In this document: positions 19,131-28,099 of the stretch, piece by piece
Position numbering within the stretch: the first letter of the stretch is position 1
How the letters are laid out: the number at the start of each line of letters is the position of its first letter
Translations under genes and position numbers: made by a program
The notes under the pieces: generated by a model
Databases searched by the model: none
What the model was told of the DNA's origin: nothing
The model's input: the letters and a program-made list of their open reading frames with translations, nothing else
DNA from: an uncultured Sphingomonadaceae bacterium
Lineage (GTDB): Bacteria > Pseudomonadota > Alphaproteobacteria > Sphingomonadales > Sphingomonadaceae
DNA: 64,000 bases
Direction: 5' to 3'
NCBI GenBank assembly: GCA_937873035.1
Contig: CALMVA010000073.1
Coordinates: forward strand, 34,540-98,539

Positions 19131-19769
19131 TCAGGCGGCGAAGCGCGCCTTGACCTGCTCCGAAGCCGCTGCGTAGCGGTTCTGGATCGGCTTGGCGATT
19201 TCACCTGCAAGTTTGGTGTAGAATTCGGTCGACTTCGAGAAATCGGCAACGACCGCGTCAAACTGGCCACGCACAAAGTCGCTCTGCGCCTTCATGAAAT
19301 CAGCGGGCGAACGCAGGCCAGCCAGCGCCTTGACGTGCGCAGCGGTGGCGTCCCAGTTCTTCTTGCCCTGTTCCACGGCGTGCTGGGCAGCTTCCTGCAT
19401 ACCCTTGGCCGCGATCTTGCCCGATTCCACAACGGCTTCGAGGTTCGCCTTCTGGAACTCGACGGCTTCCTTCGAGAACTCGCCCGACTTGGCGAAGGCT
19501 TCCTTGGCCTTGGTCGTCGCGTCCTTGAACATTTCAGTCGCCTTTTCGGCATAGTCGGCAGCGGCGGTCTTTGCGGTTGCTTCGGTCATCGTTTCAATTC
19601 CTTCCTGTGCAGCCAGCGATGCGGATGCATCCTGATCGACGGTTACGCACTCGGCACTGTCCTGAGCGACGGGCGCGATGCCTGCCGCGTCAGGGGTTGT
19701 GGCCGTTGCAGGAGCCGGAACTGCTTTCGCCGTCCTGCGTCTGGCCGGGGTTTTTGCGGGTTGAGCCAT
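19131..19769 (-). CDS. Phasin family protein
   Basis: A 212-residue protein. The N-terminal 60 residues are Ala/Pro/Thr-rich (AKTPARRRTAKAVPAPATATT). The phasin_2 helical domain follows, with the repeated pattern of amphipathic helices typical of granule-coating proteins (EKATEMFKDATTKAKEAFAKSGEF; FMKAQSDFVRGQFDAVVADFSK). Phasins coat polyhydroxyalkanoate granules. ATG 19769 has AGAGGG 6 nt upstream. Upstream lies a candidate promoter (TTGCAT, 16 bp, TATTGT, minus strand). No PHA synthase gene is in the window. Confidence 0.9.
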   Translation of the reverse strand: MAQPAKTPARRRTAKAVPAPATATTPDAAGIAPVAQDSAECVTVDQDASASLAAQEGIETMTEATAKTAAADYAEKATEMFKDATTKAKEAFAKSGEFSKEAVEFQKANLEAVVESGKIAAKGMQEAAQHAVEQGKKNWDATAAHVKALAGLRSPADFMKAQSDFVRGQFDAVVADFSKSTEFYTKLAGEIAKPIQNRYAAASEQVKARFAA

Positions 19770-19869
19770 AAATAGCCCTCTTGTCATGTTGCGGTGCACA
19801 ATAAACCATCTGCGAAAAGATGCAAGCATTTTTTGTGCAGTGCAGCAAATGAGCGGAATCCGCCCCGAA

Positions 19870-20388
19870 TCAGCGCATTTTGCGGCGATAAAGGAACTCG
19901 TCATCGCGGTGGCTGCCGACCATGAAATAGGTGTCGGCAATCCATTCAAACCCGTAGCGATGGTAGAAACGCTGGGCGCGCGTATTTTCGGCCCAGACCG
20001 AAAGGATCATCTCGTCGGCATCGTGCGCTTCGGCCTCGGCGATCGACCAGTCCATCAACTGCTGCGCCACGCCAACGCCCTGATGCGTCGCCATGAGGTA
20101 AAGCTGCTTCAGCTCGACCACGCGGCGGCCTTCGGGATCATAATCGAGCGACACATCCAGCCCAAGTTTGCAATAACCGACCAGCTTGCCGTTCTCTTGC
20201 GCCACGCGGAAAATATAGCGCGGGCTGGCGATCTGCGCCGCCACAACGTCGGGCGCATAGGTATCTGCAAGGAACGCGTTGAGATCTTCGGGCGTATAAA
20301 GGTGCCCGAAGGTCTCGACGAACGAGTCGCGTCCCAATGTGGCGAGCGCCGCGGCCTCTTCGACACGCGGCGCACGATATTGGATCAT
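19870..20388 (-). CDS. GNAT-family N-acetyltransferase
   Basis: A 172-residue acetyltransferase. The acetyl-CoA-binding motif A is VELKQLYLMATHQGVGVAQQLMDW (Q/RxxGxG/A as QGVGVA), followed by LSVWAENTRAQRFYHRYGFE, the typical motif B. The acceptor substrate cannot be inferred. The ATG overlaps the stop of the upstream acyl-CoA dehydrogenase gene (ATGA), so it belongs to the same transcript. Confidence 0.9.
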   Translation of the reverse strand: MIQYRAPRVEEAAALATLGRDSFVETFGHLYTPEDLNAFLADTYAPDVVAAQIASPRYIFRVAQENGKLVGYCKLGLDVSLDYDPEGRRVVELKQLYLMATHQGVGVAQQLMDWSIAEAEAHDADEMILSVWAENTRAQRFYHRYGFEWIADTYFMVGSHRDDEFLYRRKMR

Positions 20389-21521
20389 GCAGCCCCCGGA
20401 AGGGTGAGCTGCTCATAGCGATCGAGGTGCCAGTCGGCTGATCCGAACTGGCTTTCGATCATCGTCGCCCGCTTGAAATAATGGCCGATGGCCAGTTCCT
20501 GCGTGATGCCGATGCCGCCATGCGTCTGGATGGCGTTCTGGCCGACAAACTTGGCAGAGCGCGAGACCTTGGCCTTGGCAAGGCTCACCATCGCCTTGCG
20601 CTCGGCAGCCGGCAGATCGAGCTTGAGCGTCGCCATCAGCGTCATCGACATGATCTGTTCCACCTCAAGGAACATATCGGCCATGCGATGCTGGAGCACC
20701 TGGAAGCGGCCGATGGGCTGGCCGAACTGCTGGCGCTGCTTGGAATAGTCCAACGTGCCTTCGTGCAACTTGCGCGTCACGCCACAAGCTTCACCGCACA
20801 CCGCGACCGCCGCTTCATCGACGACCTTTTCAACCAGATCGATGCCGCCGGGCAGCAAGGCTTCAGCGGGAAGTGCTACGTTTTCGAAATAGATTTCCGA
20901 AGCGCGCGATCCATCAACGGTCGGGTAATCGCGGCGCGTGATGCCCGCCGACTTTGCATCGACGAGGAACAGCTCAACGCCGTCGCGGTCACGCTGGTTG
21001 CCGCCGGTCCGCGCGGTGACAAGCAGGTGCGTGGCCCAGGGCGCTGCATAGACAACGCCTTTATGGCCATTGAGCACATAGCCCGCGCCATCCTTCTTCG
21101 CTGTGGTGCGCAGATTGGCAAGATCATAGCGACCCTGCGGCTCGGCATAGGCAAAGGCGATGATCGCATTGCCTGCGATGATCTCCGGGATCACAGCATC
21201 AGCCAGCGCGCCGCCAGCCGCCTTCAAGGCACCGCCGCCGATGACGACGGTCTGGAGATAGGGTTCAATCGCAATGACCTTGCCCAGCTCTTCCATCATA
21301 ATCATGTTTTCAAGCGCGCCGCCACCAAGGCCACCCTGCGCTTCCGAAAACGGTGCCGAAAGGATGCCCAGATCATTCGCCAGTGCGCGCCAGATGCCCG
21401 GATCACGGCCCTCTGCGCTGTCGATCATCTTCTTGCGGGTTTCAAAATCATAAGTGTCCGCAAGGAAACGCGCGAGCGTATCACGAAGCATATCCTGCGT
21501 TTCGGTATAGGTGAAATCCAT
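20385..21521 (-). CDS. Acyl-CoA dehydrogenase, small (beta-type) subunit
   Basis: A 378-residue acyl-CoA dehydrogenase. It has the N-terminal helical domain (MDFTYTETQDMLRDTLARFLAD), a middle beta domain (YVLNGHKGVVYAAPWATHLLV) and a C-terminal domain (YSKQRQQFGQPIGRFQVLQHRMADM; NAIQTHGGIGITQELAIGHYFKRA). The HYFKR end and the adjacent 397-residue partner fit PimC/PimD- and ChsE-type heteromeric dehydrogenases that act on CoA esters of dicarboxylates or sterol side chains. Substrate is not determined. It lies downstream of the large subunit and overlaps the GNAT gene. Confidence 0.9.
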   Translation of the reverse strand: MDFTYTETQDMLRDTLARFLADTYDFETRKKMIDSAEGRDPGIWRALANDLGILSAPFSEAQGGLGGGALENMIMMEELGKVIAIEPYLQTVVIGGGALKAAGGALADAVIPEIIAGNAIIAFAYAEPQGRYDLANLRTTAKKDGAGYVLNGHKGVVYAAPWATHLLVTARTGGNQRDRDGVELFLVDAKSAGITRRDYPTVDGSRASEIYFENVALPAEALLPGGIDLVEKVVDEAAVAVCGEACGVTRKLHEGTLDYSKQRQQFGQPIGRFQVLQHRMADMFLEVEQIMSMTLMATLKLDLPAAERKAMVSLAKAKVSRSAKFVGQNAIQTHGGIGITQELAIGHYFKRATMIESQFGSADWHLDRYEQLTLPGAA

Positions 21522-21577
21522 CTTCTTATTCTCTCCAGATACGCGCCCCCGCCCGCAGGCGGGAGGGGGAAGGTCGA

Positions 21578-22771
21578 TTAAAGTCCGAGCACCATCTTTG
21601 CGATGATGTTGCGCTGGATTTCGTTCGAGCCGCCGTAGATCGTCGTCTTGCGGGTGTTGAAGTAGATTGGTGCCGCGCGGTTTGCATATTCCGGCCCAAT
21701 CGGATGCTCGTTATCGCCCTCGCCAAAGCCGCGGAAATAGGGCGCGCCATAATGGCCCGCCGCTTCCAGCGTCAGCTCGGTGATGCGCTGCTGGATTTCC
21801 GATCCCTTGATCTTGAGGAGGCTCGATTCAGGCCCAGGCCCCTTGCCAGCAGCCTCACCCGCCAGCGTGCGCAGCTCGGTATATTCGAGTGCGGTCAGGT
21901 CCATTTCCAGCTCGGCCACCTTGCGGCGGAAGAAAGGATTGGCGAGCAGCGGACGATCACCATCAAGCTCAGACATCGCGATCGACTTGATGCGCTCCAC
22001 ACCGCGCTTCGAGGCGGCGACGCCGGCAATGCCCGTGCGTTCGTGCGCGAGGAGGAACTTGGCGCAGGTCCAGCCCTTGTTTTCTTCATAAACCCGGTTT
22101 TCGACCGGAACGCGAACATCCTCAAGCCACACTTCGTTGACTTCATGCTCGCCGCCCAGCGTGATGATCGGGCGAACTTCGATGCCCGGCGTCTTCATGT
22201 CGACAAGCAGGAAGCTGATGCCCTGCTGCTGCTTGGCATCGGGATCGGTGCGGACAAGGAAGAAACCCCAGTCTGCGTGCTGCGCCATCGTCGTCCACGT
22301 CTTTTGGCCGTTGACGACATAATGATCGCCATCGCGCACCGCCTTGGTGCGCAGCGAGGCAAGGTCGGAGCCCGAACCGGGTTCCGAATAGCCCTGACAC
22401 CACCAGTCCTCGCCCGAAAGGATGCGCGGCAGGAACCTGGCCTTCTGCTCCGGCGTGCCGAAGGTGTAGATGACCGGACCGACCATGGTGAGACCAAAAG
22501 GCATCAGGCGGATGCAGTCTGCCCGTGCGGTTTCTTCCGACCAGATGTAACGCTGCGTCGCGGTCCAGCCGGTGCCGCCATATTCGACCGGCCATGCAGG
22601 CGCGACCCAGCCCTTCTTGGCCAGCACCTTGTGCCAGCTCAGGAAATCTTCCTTGGTCAGATCGCCGCCCTCGTCCTGCTTGCCGCGCAGCTCCTTGGGG
22701 TAGTTTTCGGCGATGAAGGTGCGCACTTCCTCACGGAAGGCGATTTCTTCGGGGCTGAATTCAAGATTCAT
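21578..22771 (-). CDS. Acyl-CoA dehydrogenase, large (alpha-type) subunit
   Basis: A 397-residue acyl-CoA dehydrogenase starting MNLEFSPEEIAFREEVRTFI. FAD and substrate motifs include QGYSEPGSGSDLASLRTKA and VVNGQKTWTT. The C-terminal loop that holds the catalytic Glu in MCAD reads TIYGGSNEIQR, with Gly in that place, while KFLLAHERTGIAG provides Glu244 at the alternative position used by isovaleryl-CoA dehydrogenase and ChsE4-type subunits. This supports an alpha2beta2 pair with the downstream gene. Its promoter overlaps a perfect 16-bp palindrome. Confidence 0.92.
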   Translation of the reverse strand: MNLEFSPEEIAFREEVRTFIAENYPKELRGKQDEGGDLTKEDFLSWHKVLAKKGWVAPAWPVEYGGTGWTATQRYIWSEETARADCIRLMPFGLTMVGPVIYTFGTPEQKARFLPRILSGEDWWCQGYSEPGSGSDLASLRTKAVRDGDHYVVNGQKTWTTMAQHADWGFFLVRTDPDAKQQQGISFLLVDMKTPGIEVRPIITLGGEHEVNEVWLEDVRVPVENRVYEENKGWTCAKFLLAHERTGIAGVAASKRGVERIKSIAMSELDGDRPLLANPFFRRKVAELEMDLTALEYTELRTLAGEAAGKGPGPESSLLKIKGSEIQQRITELTLEAAGHYGAPYFRGFGEGDNEHPIGPEYANRAAPIYFNTRKTTIYGGSNEIQRNIIAKMVLGL

Positions 22772-22802
22772 AAGTCAGACTCCAGGCTATCCTCTTGACG
22801 AA

Positions 22803-22831
22803 GGGATAGGAACAGTTGACGTTAACGTCAA
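22803..22831 (-). promoter_or_regulatory. Acyl-CoA dehydrogenase promoter with palindromic operator
   Basis: TTGACGTTAACGTCAA (22816-22831) is a perfect 16-bp palindrome. Read on the minus strand its TTGACG (22831-22826) is a -35 element, followed after exactly 17 bp by TATCCC (22808-22803). The site resembles the ACGT-N-ACGT palindromes reported for the MerR-type regulator LiuR of branched-chain acyl-CoA catabolism. A divergent MFS gene starts 58 bp to the right and may share it. Confidence 0.65.
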
Positions 22832-22888
22832 TCGGGTGCGGTCGCCATTTTTGCGCAGAAGCAGACATCCGGCAGACGAGGTGTGGAC

Positions 22889-24085
22889 ATGGGCGAATGG
22901 CGCAGCGGATGGCGCGTGGTGTTGGGAGCCGCGCTGGCGGCGGCAACGGGCGTCAATCTGCTCTATTATGTCTTCAGCATCTTCATTCCGCCCTTGCAGA
23001 AGGAAACCGGCTGGACGCTGGGCCAATTCTCGCAATTGCAGGCGCTGGTCGGGCTGGGATCGCTCGCCGCCCCCGCTGTCGGCTGGGCCATGGACCGCTG
23101 GGGCTTTCGCCGCGTCTATGCCACCGGCATGGCGCTCTTGACGCTGCTCTTTCTCTTTATCGGCACGATGCCCTTCGTGCCCGCGCTGTTCGGCCTTTTG
23201 ACCTTCATCACCGGGCTGATCGGCGTGCTGACGACATCCATCAGCTATACCCGCGCCGTTGCGGGCTGGTTTGTCCGCAATCGCGGGCTGGCGCTGGCGC
23301 TTGCCGCCACGGGCATCTCGCTCTCCGCCGTCATCATGCCGCCCTTGTTTGAGGCGGTGATCGGCAATCAGGGGTGGCGCGCGGGCTATTTTCTGCTCGC
23401 GGCGCTGAGTGGATTGATCGGCCTGCCCGCGATTCTCCTCCTGCTGCGCGAAGAGCCTGCCCGCATGGCGCGCGCCGCAGCGCAAACAGCCGAAGGCGAG
23501 CCCGACCATGCATTTTTCCGCACATCTGCCTTCTGGCTCATCATCGGCAGCTTCATGTGCTTTAACCTGCCGGGGTCCGGCATTTTGAGCCAGATGGTGC
23601 CGATGATGATGGAAGAAGGCGTGTCGGCAAAGCTTGCGGCGCTTGGCATCTCTGCCTTTGCCGTCGGGCAGGTGCTGGGCCGCCTCGGCTGCGGCGCGCT
23701 GCTTGACCGCGCCAATCCTTCACGCGTCGCCTTCATCTTCACGCTTGTGCCCGCCTTTGGCTGCCTTGCGCTCTGGGGGACGAACGACACACCCTGGATC
23801 ACGCTGCTCGCGGTTGGCGTGGTCGGCATCCAGCAGGGCGCCGAAACCGACCTTCTGGGTTATTATATCGCCCGCAAATTTGGTCTGGATCGTTACGGCA
23901 TGATCTTCGGCTGGGTGCAGGCGGCTGGCTGGACCTCCACCATTTCAGGAATTCTGCTCTTTGGCCGGGTTCATGATCTGACCGGCAGCTATGCGCATTT
24001 CCAGTTGATGGGCGTCTTTGCCTATGCGGCCGGCGCCGTGATGATCGGCCTTGTCCGGCTGCCAAGGCTGACCGCCCATCATTAA
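22889..24085 (+). CDS. MFS transporter (oxalate/formate- or monocarboxylate-type)
   Basis: About 398 residues with 12 predicted TM helices. The loop 2-3 MFS motif reads GWAMDRWGFRRVYATG and the TM4-5 loop AVAGWFVRNRGLALALAATG matches the OFA/MCT branch, which carries carboxylates. A second-half motif GRLGCGALLDR is present. GAGG lies 7 nt before ATG 22889, so that start is preferred over GTG 22883. Being opposite the acyl-CoA dehydrogenase operon, with an operator between, it may import the acid whose CoA ester is oxidised (inference). The 3' end overlaps glnD by 4 bp, tail to tail. Confidence 0.9.
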   Translation: MGEWRSGWRVVLGAALAAATGVNLLYYVFSIFIPPLQKETGWTLGQFSQLQALVGLGSLAAPAVGWAMDRWGFRRVYATGMALLTLLFLFIGTMPFVPALFGLLTFITGLIGVLTTSISYTRAVAGWFVRNRGLALALAATGISLSAVIMPPLFEAVIGNQGWRAGYFLLAALSGLIGLPAILLLLREEPARMARAAAQTAEGEPDHAFFRTSAFWLIIGSFMCFNLPGSGILSQMVPMMMEEGVSAKLAALGISAFAVGQVLGRLGCGALLDRANPSRVAFIFTLVPAFGCLALWGTNDTPWITLLAVGVVGIQQGAETDLLGYYIARKFGLDRYGMIFGWVQAAGWTSTISGILLFGRVHDLTGSYAHFQLMGVFAYAAGAVMIGLVRLPRLTAHH

Positions 24086-26844
24086 GCTGCTTTTGACGCA
24101 GCCTCCGGCCTGTCCGCCGCCGCCAGCATCCGCTCTTCAAGATCGCGGATGCGCGTCGGGTTTGAAATCTTGTCGCCGGTCAGATCGGTCACATAAAATG
24201 TATCGACCGCGCGTTCGCCATAAGTGGCGATGTGTGCGGAATGGATCGTCACCTTCGCCTCGAACAGCGCATAGGCAAGGTCATAGAGCAGCGCCGGACG
24301 GTCGCGCGCATTGACTTCGATGACCGTGTAGCGGTTCGACGCGCGGTTATCGATTAGCGCATTGGGGGCGATGTCAAAGGCTTCGGCGCGGGCACGCGGC
24401 AAGGGGCGCGCCGCCAGCCGCTCGACAAGCTGCGCGCGATTGGCGAGCGCGTCCTCGATCGCCTTTTCGATCCGCTGGAGCTGGTGTTCATCGTCAAAGG
24501 GGCGGCCCAGCGGGTCTTGCACAAGAAAATTGTCAAGCGCCATGCCGTCACGCGTCGTGTGGATGCGCGCGTCGATGATGCTCCCGCCCGCCAGATGGAT
24601 GCCGCCCGCAATGCGGTAGAACAGCCCCGGATGGTCTGCCGCATAGACCGTGACGAGCGTCGCCCCGCGCGAGGGATAGACCGTCGCTGCAATCGACAGA
24701 TGCGCATCGCCCGCCGCCGAAACATGGCGGGCATTGCTTTCCAGCACGTCATCGGGCTCGGCCACCCAATAAGGCTCGGCCAGCCGCTTGGTGTAGGCCG
24801 CAAATTTGGCAGGTGCCCAGGCGAGTGCTTCTTGCAGCAATTCCTGCTTCAGCCGCACGCGATCTGCGCGACCGCGCTGCTTGTGGCCCAGCCGCAGCAC
24901 CTCTTCCGCCGATTCGAACAATTCGGAGAGCAATTGCCGCTTCCAGCTGTTCCACACGCCCGGCCCCACTGCGCGAATATCAACAACCGTCAGCACCAGC
25001 AGCAGGCGCAGACGCTCCGGCGACTGCACTATGCCTGCAAAGTCGAGCACGGTCTTGAAGTCAGAAAGGTCGCGCTTGAAGGCGGTTGCCGACATCAGCA
25101 GATGCTGGCGCACCAGCCACGCCACGGTTTCGCTTTCAGCGGGCGTAAGCCCCAGCCGCGGGCAGAGCTTCAATGAAACCTCCGCGCCCAGCACGCTGTG
25201 ATCGCCACCGCGCCCCTTGGCGATGTCATGGAGCAGCACCGCGACATACAGCACCCGCCGCGAGACGACCTGCCGCAGAATTGCTGTCGCCAGTGGATGA
25301 TCGTCCCCCAGCACGCCCTTTTCGATGCGCGACAACAGCCCGATGGCGCGGATCGAATGTTCATCCACCGTATAATGGTGATACATATCGAACTGCATCT
25401 GCGCGACGACGCGTCCAAAATCGGGCACAAAACGGCCAAAAACCGTCGCTTCATTCATCCAGCGCAAGACCGTGTCGGGCTCTTTGCGTGACGTCAGAAC
25501 GTCAAGAAAGAGCGCATTGGCGCGCGGATTGTTGCGCACCTTGGCGTCAATGAGCCGCGCGTCGCGCGCCGCCGCCCGCATCGCCTGCGGGTGGATTTCC
25601 AGCCCCTGCGCATCGGCGAGCGCGAAGATTTCGATAAGCCGCACCGGGTCTTGCGCGAAGAAATCGTCGGCGGGCAGCGCCAGCCGCCCCCGGTCGAGCA
25701 CAAAGCCGTTGAGCTTTTTGGGAGAGCGGCGAAAGCCTGCAAGGCTTGGCAATGTGAAGCGACGGCCCTTGGCGGCGTGCGCGTCATCCAGATGCGCGAG
25801 GAACAGCGCGGTCAGATCACCCACCGTCTTTGCGTTGAGGAAATAATGCTGCATGAAGCGTTCGACCGCCGAGCGCCCCGGCCGGTCATTATAGCGCATC
25901 CGCTCTGCAATCTCGCGCTGCACGTCAAAGGTCAGCCGCTCTTCGGGGCGCTTGGCAATGAGGTGCAGGTGGCAGCGCACCGCCCAGAGGAAATTTTCGG
26001 CCTTTTGAAACTGGCGCAGCTCGTCCGCACTGAGCAGCCCCTTGTCGACCAGTTCGGGCACGGTCGTCACGCGGTAGAGATATTTGCCGATCCAGAAGAG
26101 CGTATGGAGATCACGCAGGCCGCCTTTGCCTTCCTTGAGGTTCGGCTCGACGACATAGCGGCTGTCGCCCATGCGCTTGTGCCGCTCATCACGCTCGGCG
26201 AGCTTGTCGGTAATGAAGCTGCGCGCCGTGCCCGCCACAATTTCGGCGGCAAAGCGCGCGGCGGCTTCATCATAAAGCGCCTGATCGCCCCACACATAGC
26301 GCGCTTCGAGCAGCGCCGTGCGGATCGTCAGATCCTCCTTCGCCATGCGGATCATCTCGTCGAGCGAACGGCTCGAATGGCCCACCTTCAGGCCCAGATC
26401 CCACAGCGTATAGAGCATTGATTCAATGACCTGCTCGGACCAGCCGGTCTGCTTATAGGGCGTGAGGAACGCAATATCGATGTCGGACTGGGGCGCCATT
26501 TCACCGCGCCCATAGCCACCCACTGCAATCAACGAGATGCGCTCGGAGGCCGTCGGGTTGTTGAGCGGATAGAGCCGCTGGAGCGTGAAATCGAAAATAA
26601 GCCGCAAAATCTGGTCGGTCAGAAAGGCGTAGCTCGCCGCCATTTCACGCCCCTGATTGGGCCTGGCCGCCAGACGCCGGGCAATCTCTACCCGCCCCGC
26701 CTCAAGCGCGGGCTTCAAGATGGCGACCGAAGCGTTGCGCAGCTTGGCGGCATCATTGCCTTCAAGCGCCATGAGCGCATCAGACAGGGCGCGGCGCTCG
26801 ATAATGGCCCGCCGCTGGGAAACAAGGTCGAACAATTGCGTCAT
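24082..26844 (-). CDS. glnD: Bifunctional [protein-PII] uridylyltransferase / UMP-removing enzyme
   Basis: A 920-residue nitrogen sensor that uridylylates and de-uridylylates PII according to glutamine level. The nucleotidyltransferase motif is GGYGRGEMAPQSDIDIAFL near residue 110. An HD phosphohydrolase site follows (VLLHDIAKGRGGDHS, near 545). Two C-terminal ACT domains end the protein (VTVYAADHPGLFYRIAGGIH and YTVIEVNARDRPALLYDLAYALF), the last being the glutamine sensor. Length and domain order are canonical. glnB and glnA are not in the window. Confidence 0.97.
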   Translation of the reverse strand: MTQLFDLVSQRRAIIERRALSDALMALEGNDAAKLRNASVAILKPALEAGRVEIARRLAARPNQGREMAASYAFLTDQILRLIFDFTLQRLYPLNNPTASERISLIAVGGYGRGEMAPQSDIDIAFLTPYKQTGWSEQVIESMLYTLWDLGLKVGHSSRSLDEMIRMAKEDLTIRTALLEARYVWGDQALYDEAAARFAAEIVAGTARSFITDKLAERDERHKRMGDSRYVVEPNLKEGKGGLRDLHTLFWIGKYLYRVTTVPELVDKGLLSADELRQFQKAENFLWAVRCHLHLIAKRPEERLTFDVQREIAERMRYNDRPGRSAVERFMQHYFLNAKTVGDLTALFLAHLDDAHAAKGRRFTLPSLAGFRRSPKKLNGFVLDRGRLALPADDFFAQDPVRLIEIFALADAQGLEIHPQAMRAAARDARLIDAKVRNNPRANALFLDVLTSRKEPDTVLRWMNEATVFGRFVPDFGRVVAQMQFDMYHHYTVDEHSIRAIGLLSRIEKGVLGDDHPLATAILRQVVSRRVLYVAVLLHDIAKGRGGDHSVLGAEVSLKLCPRLGLTPAESETVAWLVRQHLLMSATAFKRDLSDFKTVLDFAGIVQSPERLRLLLVLTVVDIRAVGPGVWNSWKRQLLSELFESAEEVLRLGHKQRGRADRVRLKQELLQEALAWAPAKFAAYTKRLAEPYWVAEPDDVLESNARHVSAAGDAHLSIAATVYPSRGATLVTVYAADHPGLFYRIAGGIHLAGGSIIDARIHTTRDGMALDNFLVQDPLGRPFDDEHQLQRIEKAIEDALANRAQLVERLAARPLPRARAEAFDIAPNALIDNRASNRYTVIEVNARDRPALLYDLAYALFEAKVTIHSAHIATYGERAVDTFYVTDLTGDKISNPTRIRDLEERMLAAADRPEAASKAA

Positions 26845-26932
26845 TTCACCCGATATGCGCGCTCGCTTTCCAAGTCACAAGGCGGATTGGCGACCTTCAC
26901 CATCATCGCTATGCGAAGGGGCGGGGGTATTG

Positions 26933-28099
26933 ATGGACCAGGCTCAACTCGAAGCAACCGCCCGCAAGGGAATCGATGCGCTCAACCGGGGCGATGCCGG
27001 GGCGGCGCACGCCGCCTTTCAGGCGATCATCGATATTGGCCGCGCCACGCCCCAGCTTTGGGCGCTGATGGCGCAGGCCTGCGAGCGGCTGGGAGACATG
27101 GTCACGCTGACGCAGGCGCTCGACCAGATGCTCGCCGCCGACCCGCGCGACATTTTGGCGCTCGCCATGAAAGGAGACCTCTTCCTGAAGGCGGGCGATG
27201 ATCGCGCTGCCATGGGCTGGTATAATATGGCGCTGCGCACAGCCGGGCAGCTTCAGACGCAAGGCCAGGCGCTGCCGCCACCGCTGATCGATCGTTTGCG
27301 CCGCGCCGAAGCCGCAACAGCGGCGGCGGCAGAACGCTTCGAGACACATCTTCTGAACACCATCGATGCAGATACCGGCGCGCTCAACCCGCGCTTTGCC
27401 GAATCGCTCGCCATTCTTGCCGGGCGGCGGGAGGTGCAACTCCAGCAGCCGACGAGCTTTTATTATCCCGGCCTGCCGCAGATCGCCTTTTATGACACGG
27501 CGGATTTTGACTGGGTGGCCGGCCTTGAAGCCGCTTACCCCGCGATCCGCGCCGAAGTGGAAGCGGTGATGGCCGACCCTTCGGGTATGGCGCCCTATGT
27601 TCAGGCAGACCCGACCCGGCCCAACCGGGGCCATGCGCTGCTCGATGATGCCCGCTGGAGCGCCTTTCACCTGTTTGAAGCTGGCCAGCCCGTGGCCGCC
27701 AATGCCGCGCGCTGCCCGGCGACGATGGCAGCACTTGAGGCCGCCCCCTTGCCGCGCATTGCCGGGCGTTCTCCCATGGCGCTGTTCTCGATTTTGCGAC
27801 CCCATACGCACATTCCGCCGCACTGGGGGATGCTCAACACACGGCTCATCTGCCATTTGCCGCTGATCGTGCCCGACAAGTGCCGCCTGCGCGTCGGCAA
27901 TCATGAGCGCCGCGTGGAGCCCGGCAAGGTTCTGCTGTTTGATGACAGCGTTGAGCATGAAGCGTGGAATGACAGCGACGCGGTGCGCGTCATCCTGCTG
28001 TTCGAAGTCTGGCGCCCGGAACTTGCCGCCGATGAACGCGCGGCGCTCACTCGCCTCTATGAGGCCGTCAGCCTTTATTCTCCATCAGAAGGCGCTTGA
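26933..28099 (+). CDS. TPR + aspartyl/asparaginyl beta-hydroxylase-domain protein
   Basis: A 388-residue protein. Residues 1-110 form TPR-like helical repeats ([45 protein letters not shown]). The C-terminal half is an AspH-type 2-oxoglutarate/Fe(II) oxygenase: [16 protein letters not shown] supplies His297 and Arg304, and [11 protein letters not shown] supplies His342, with Arg352 after it. These match the two Fe ligands and the 2OG arginine of AspH; like AspH it lacks a carboxylate ligand. Candidate substrates are proteins or lipid A acyl chains (LpxO-like). The 3' end overlaps mutS by 32 bp, tail to tail. Confidence 0.88.
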   Translation: MDQAQLEATARKGIDALNRGDAGAAHAAFQAIIDIGRATPQLWALMAQACERLGDMVTLTQALDQMLAADPRDILALAMKGDLFLKAGDDRAAMGWYNMALRTAGQLQTQGQALPPPLIDRLRRAEAATAAAAERFETHLLNTIDADTGALNPRFAESLAILAGRREVQLQQPTSFYYPGLPQIAFYDTADFDWVAGLEAAYPAIRAEVEAVMADPSGMAPYVQADPTRPNRGHALLDDARWSAFHLFEAGQPVAANAARCPATMAALEAAPLPRIAGRSPMALFSILRPHTHIPPHWGMLNTRLICHLPLIVPDKCRLRVGNHERRVEPGKVLLFDDSVEHEAWNDSDAVRVILLFEVWRPELAADERAALTRLYEAVSLYSPSEGA

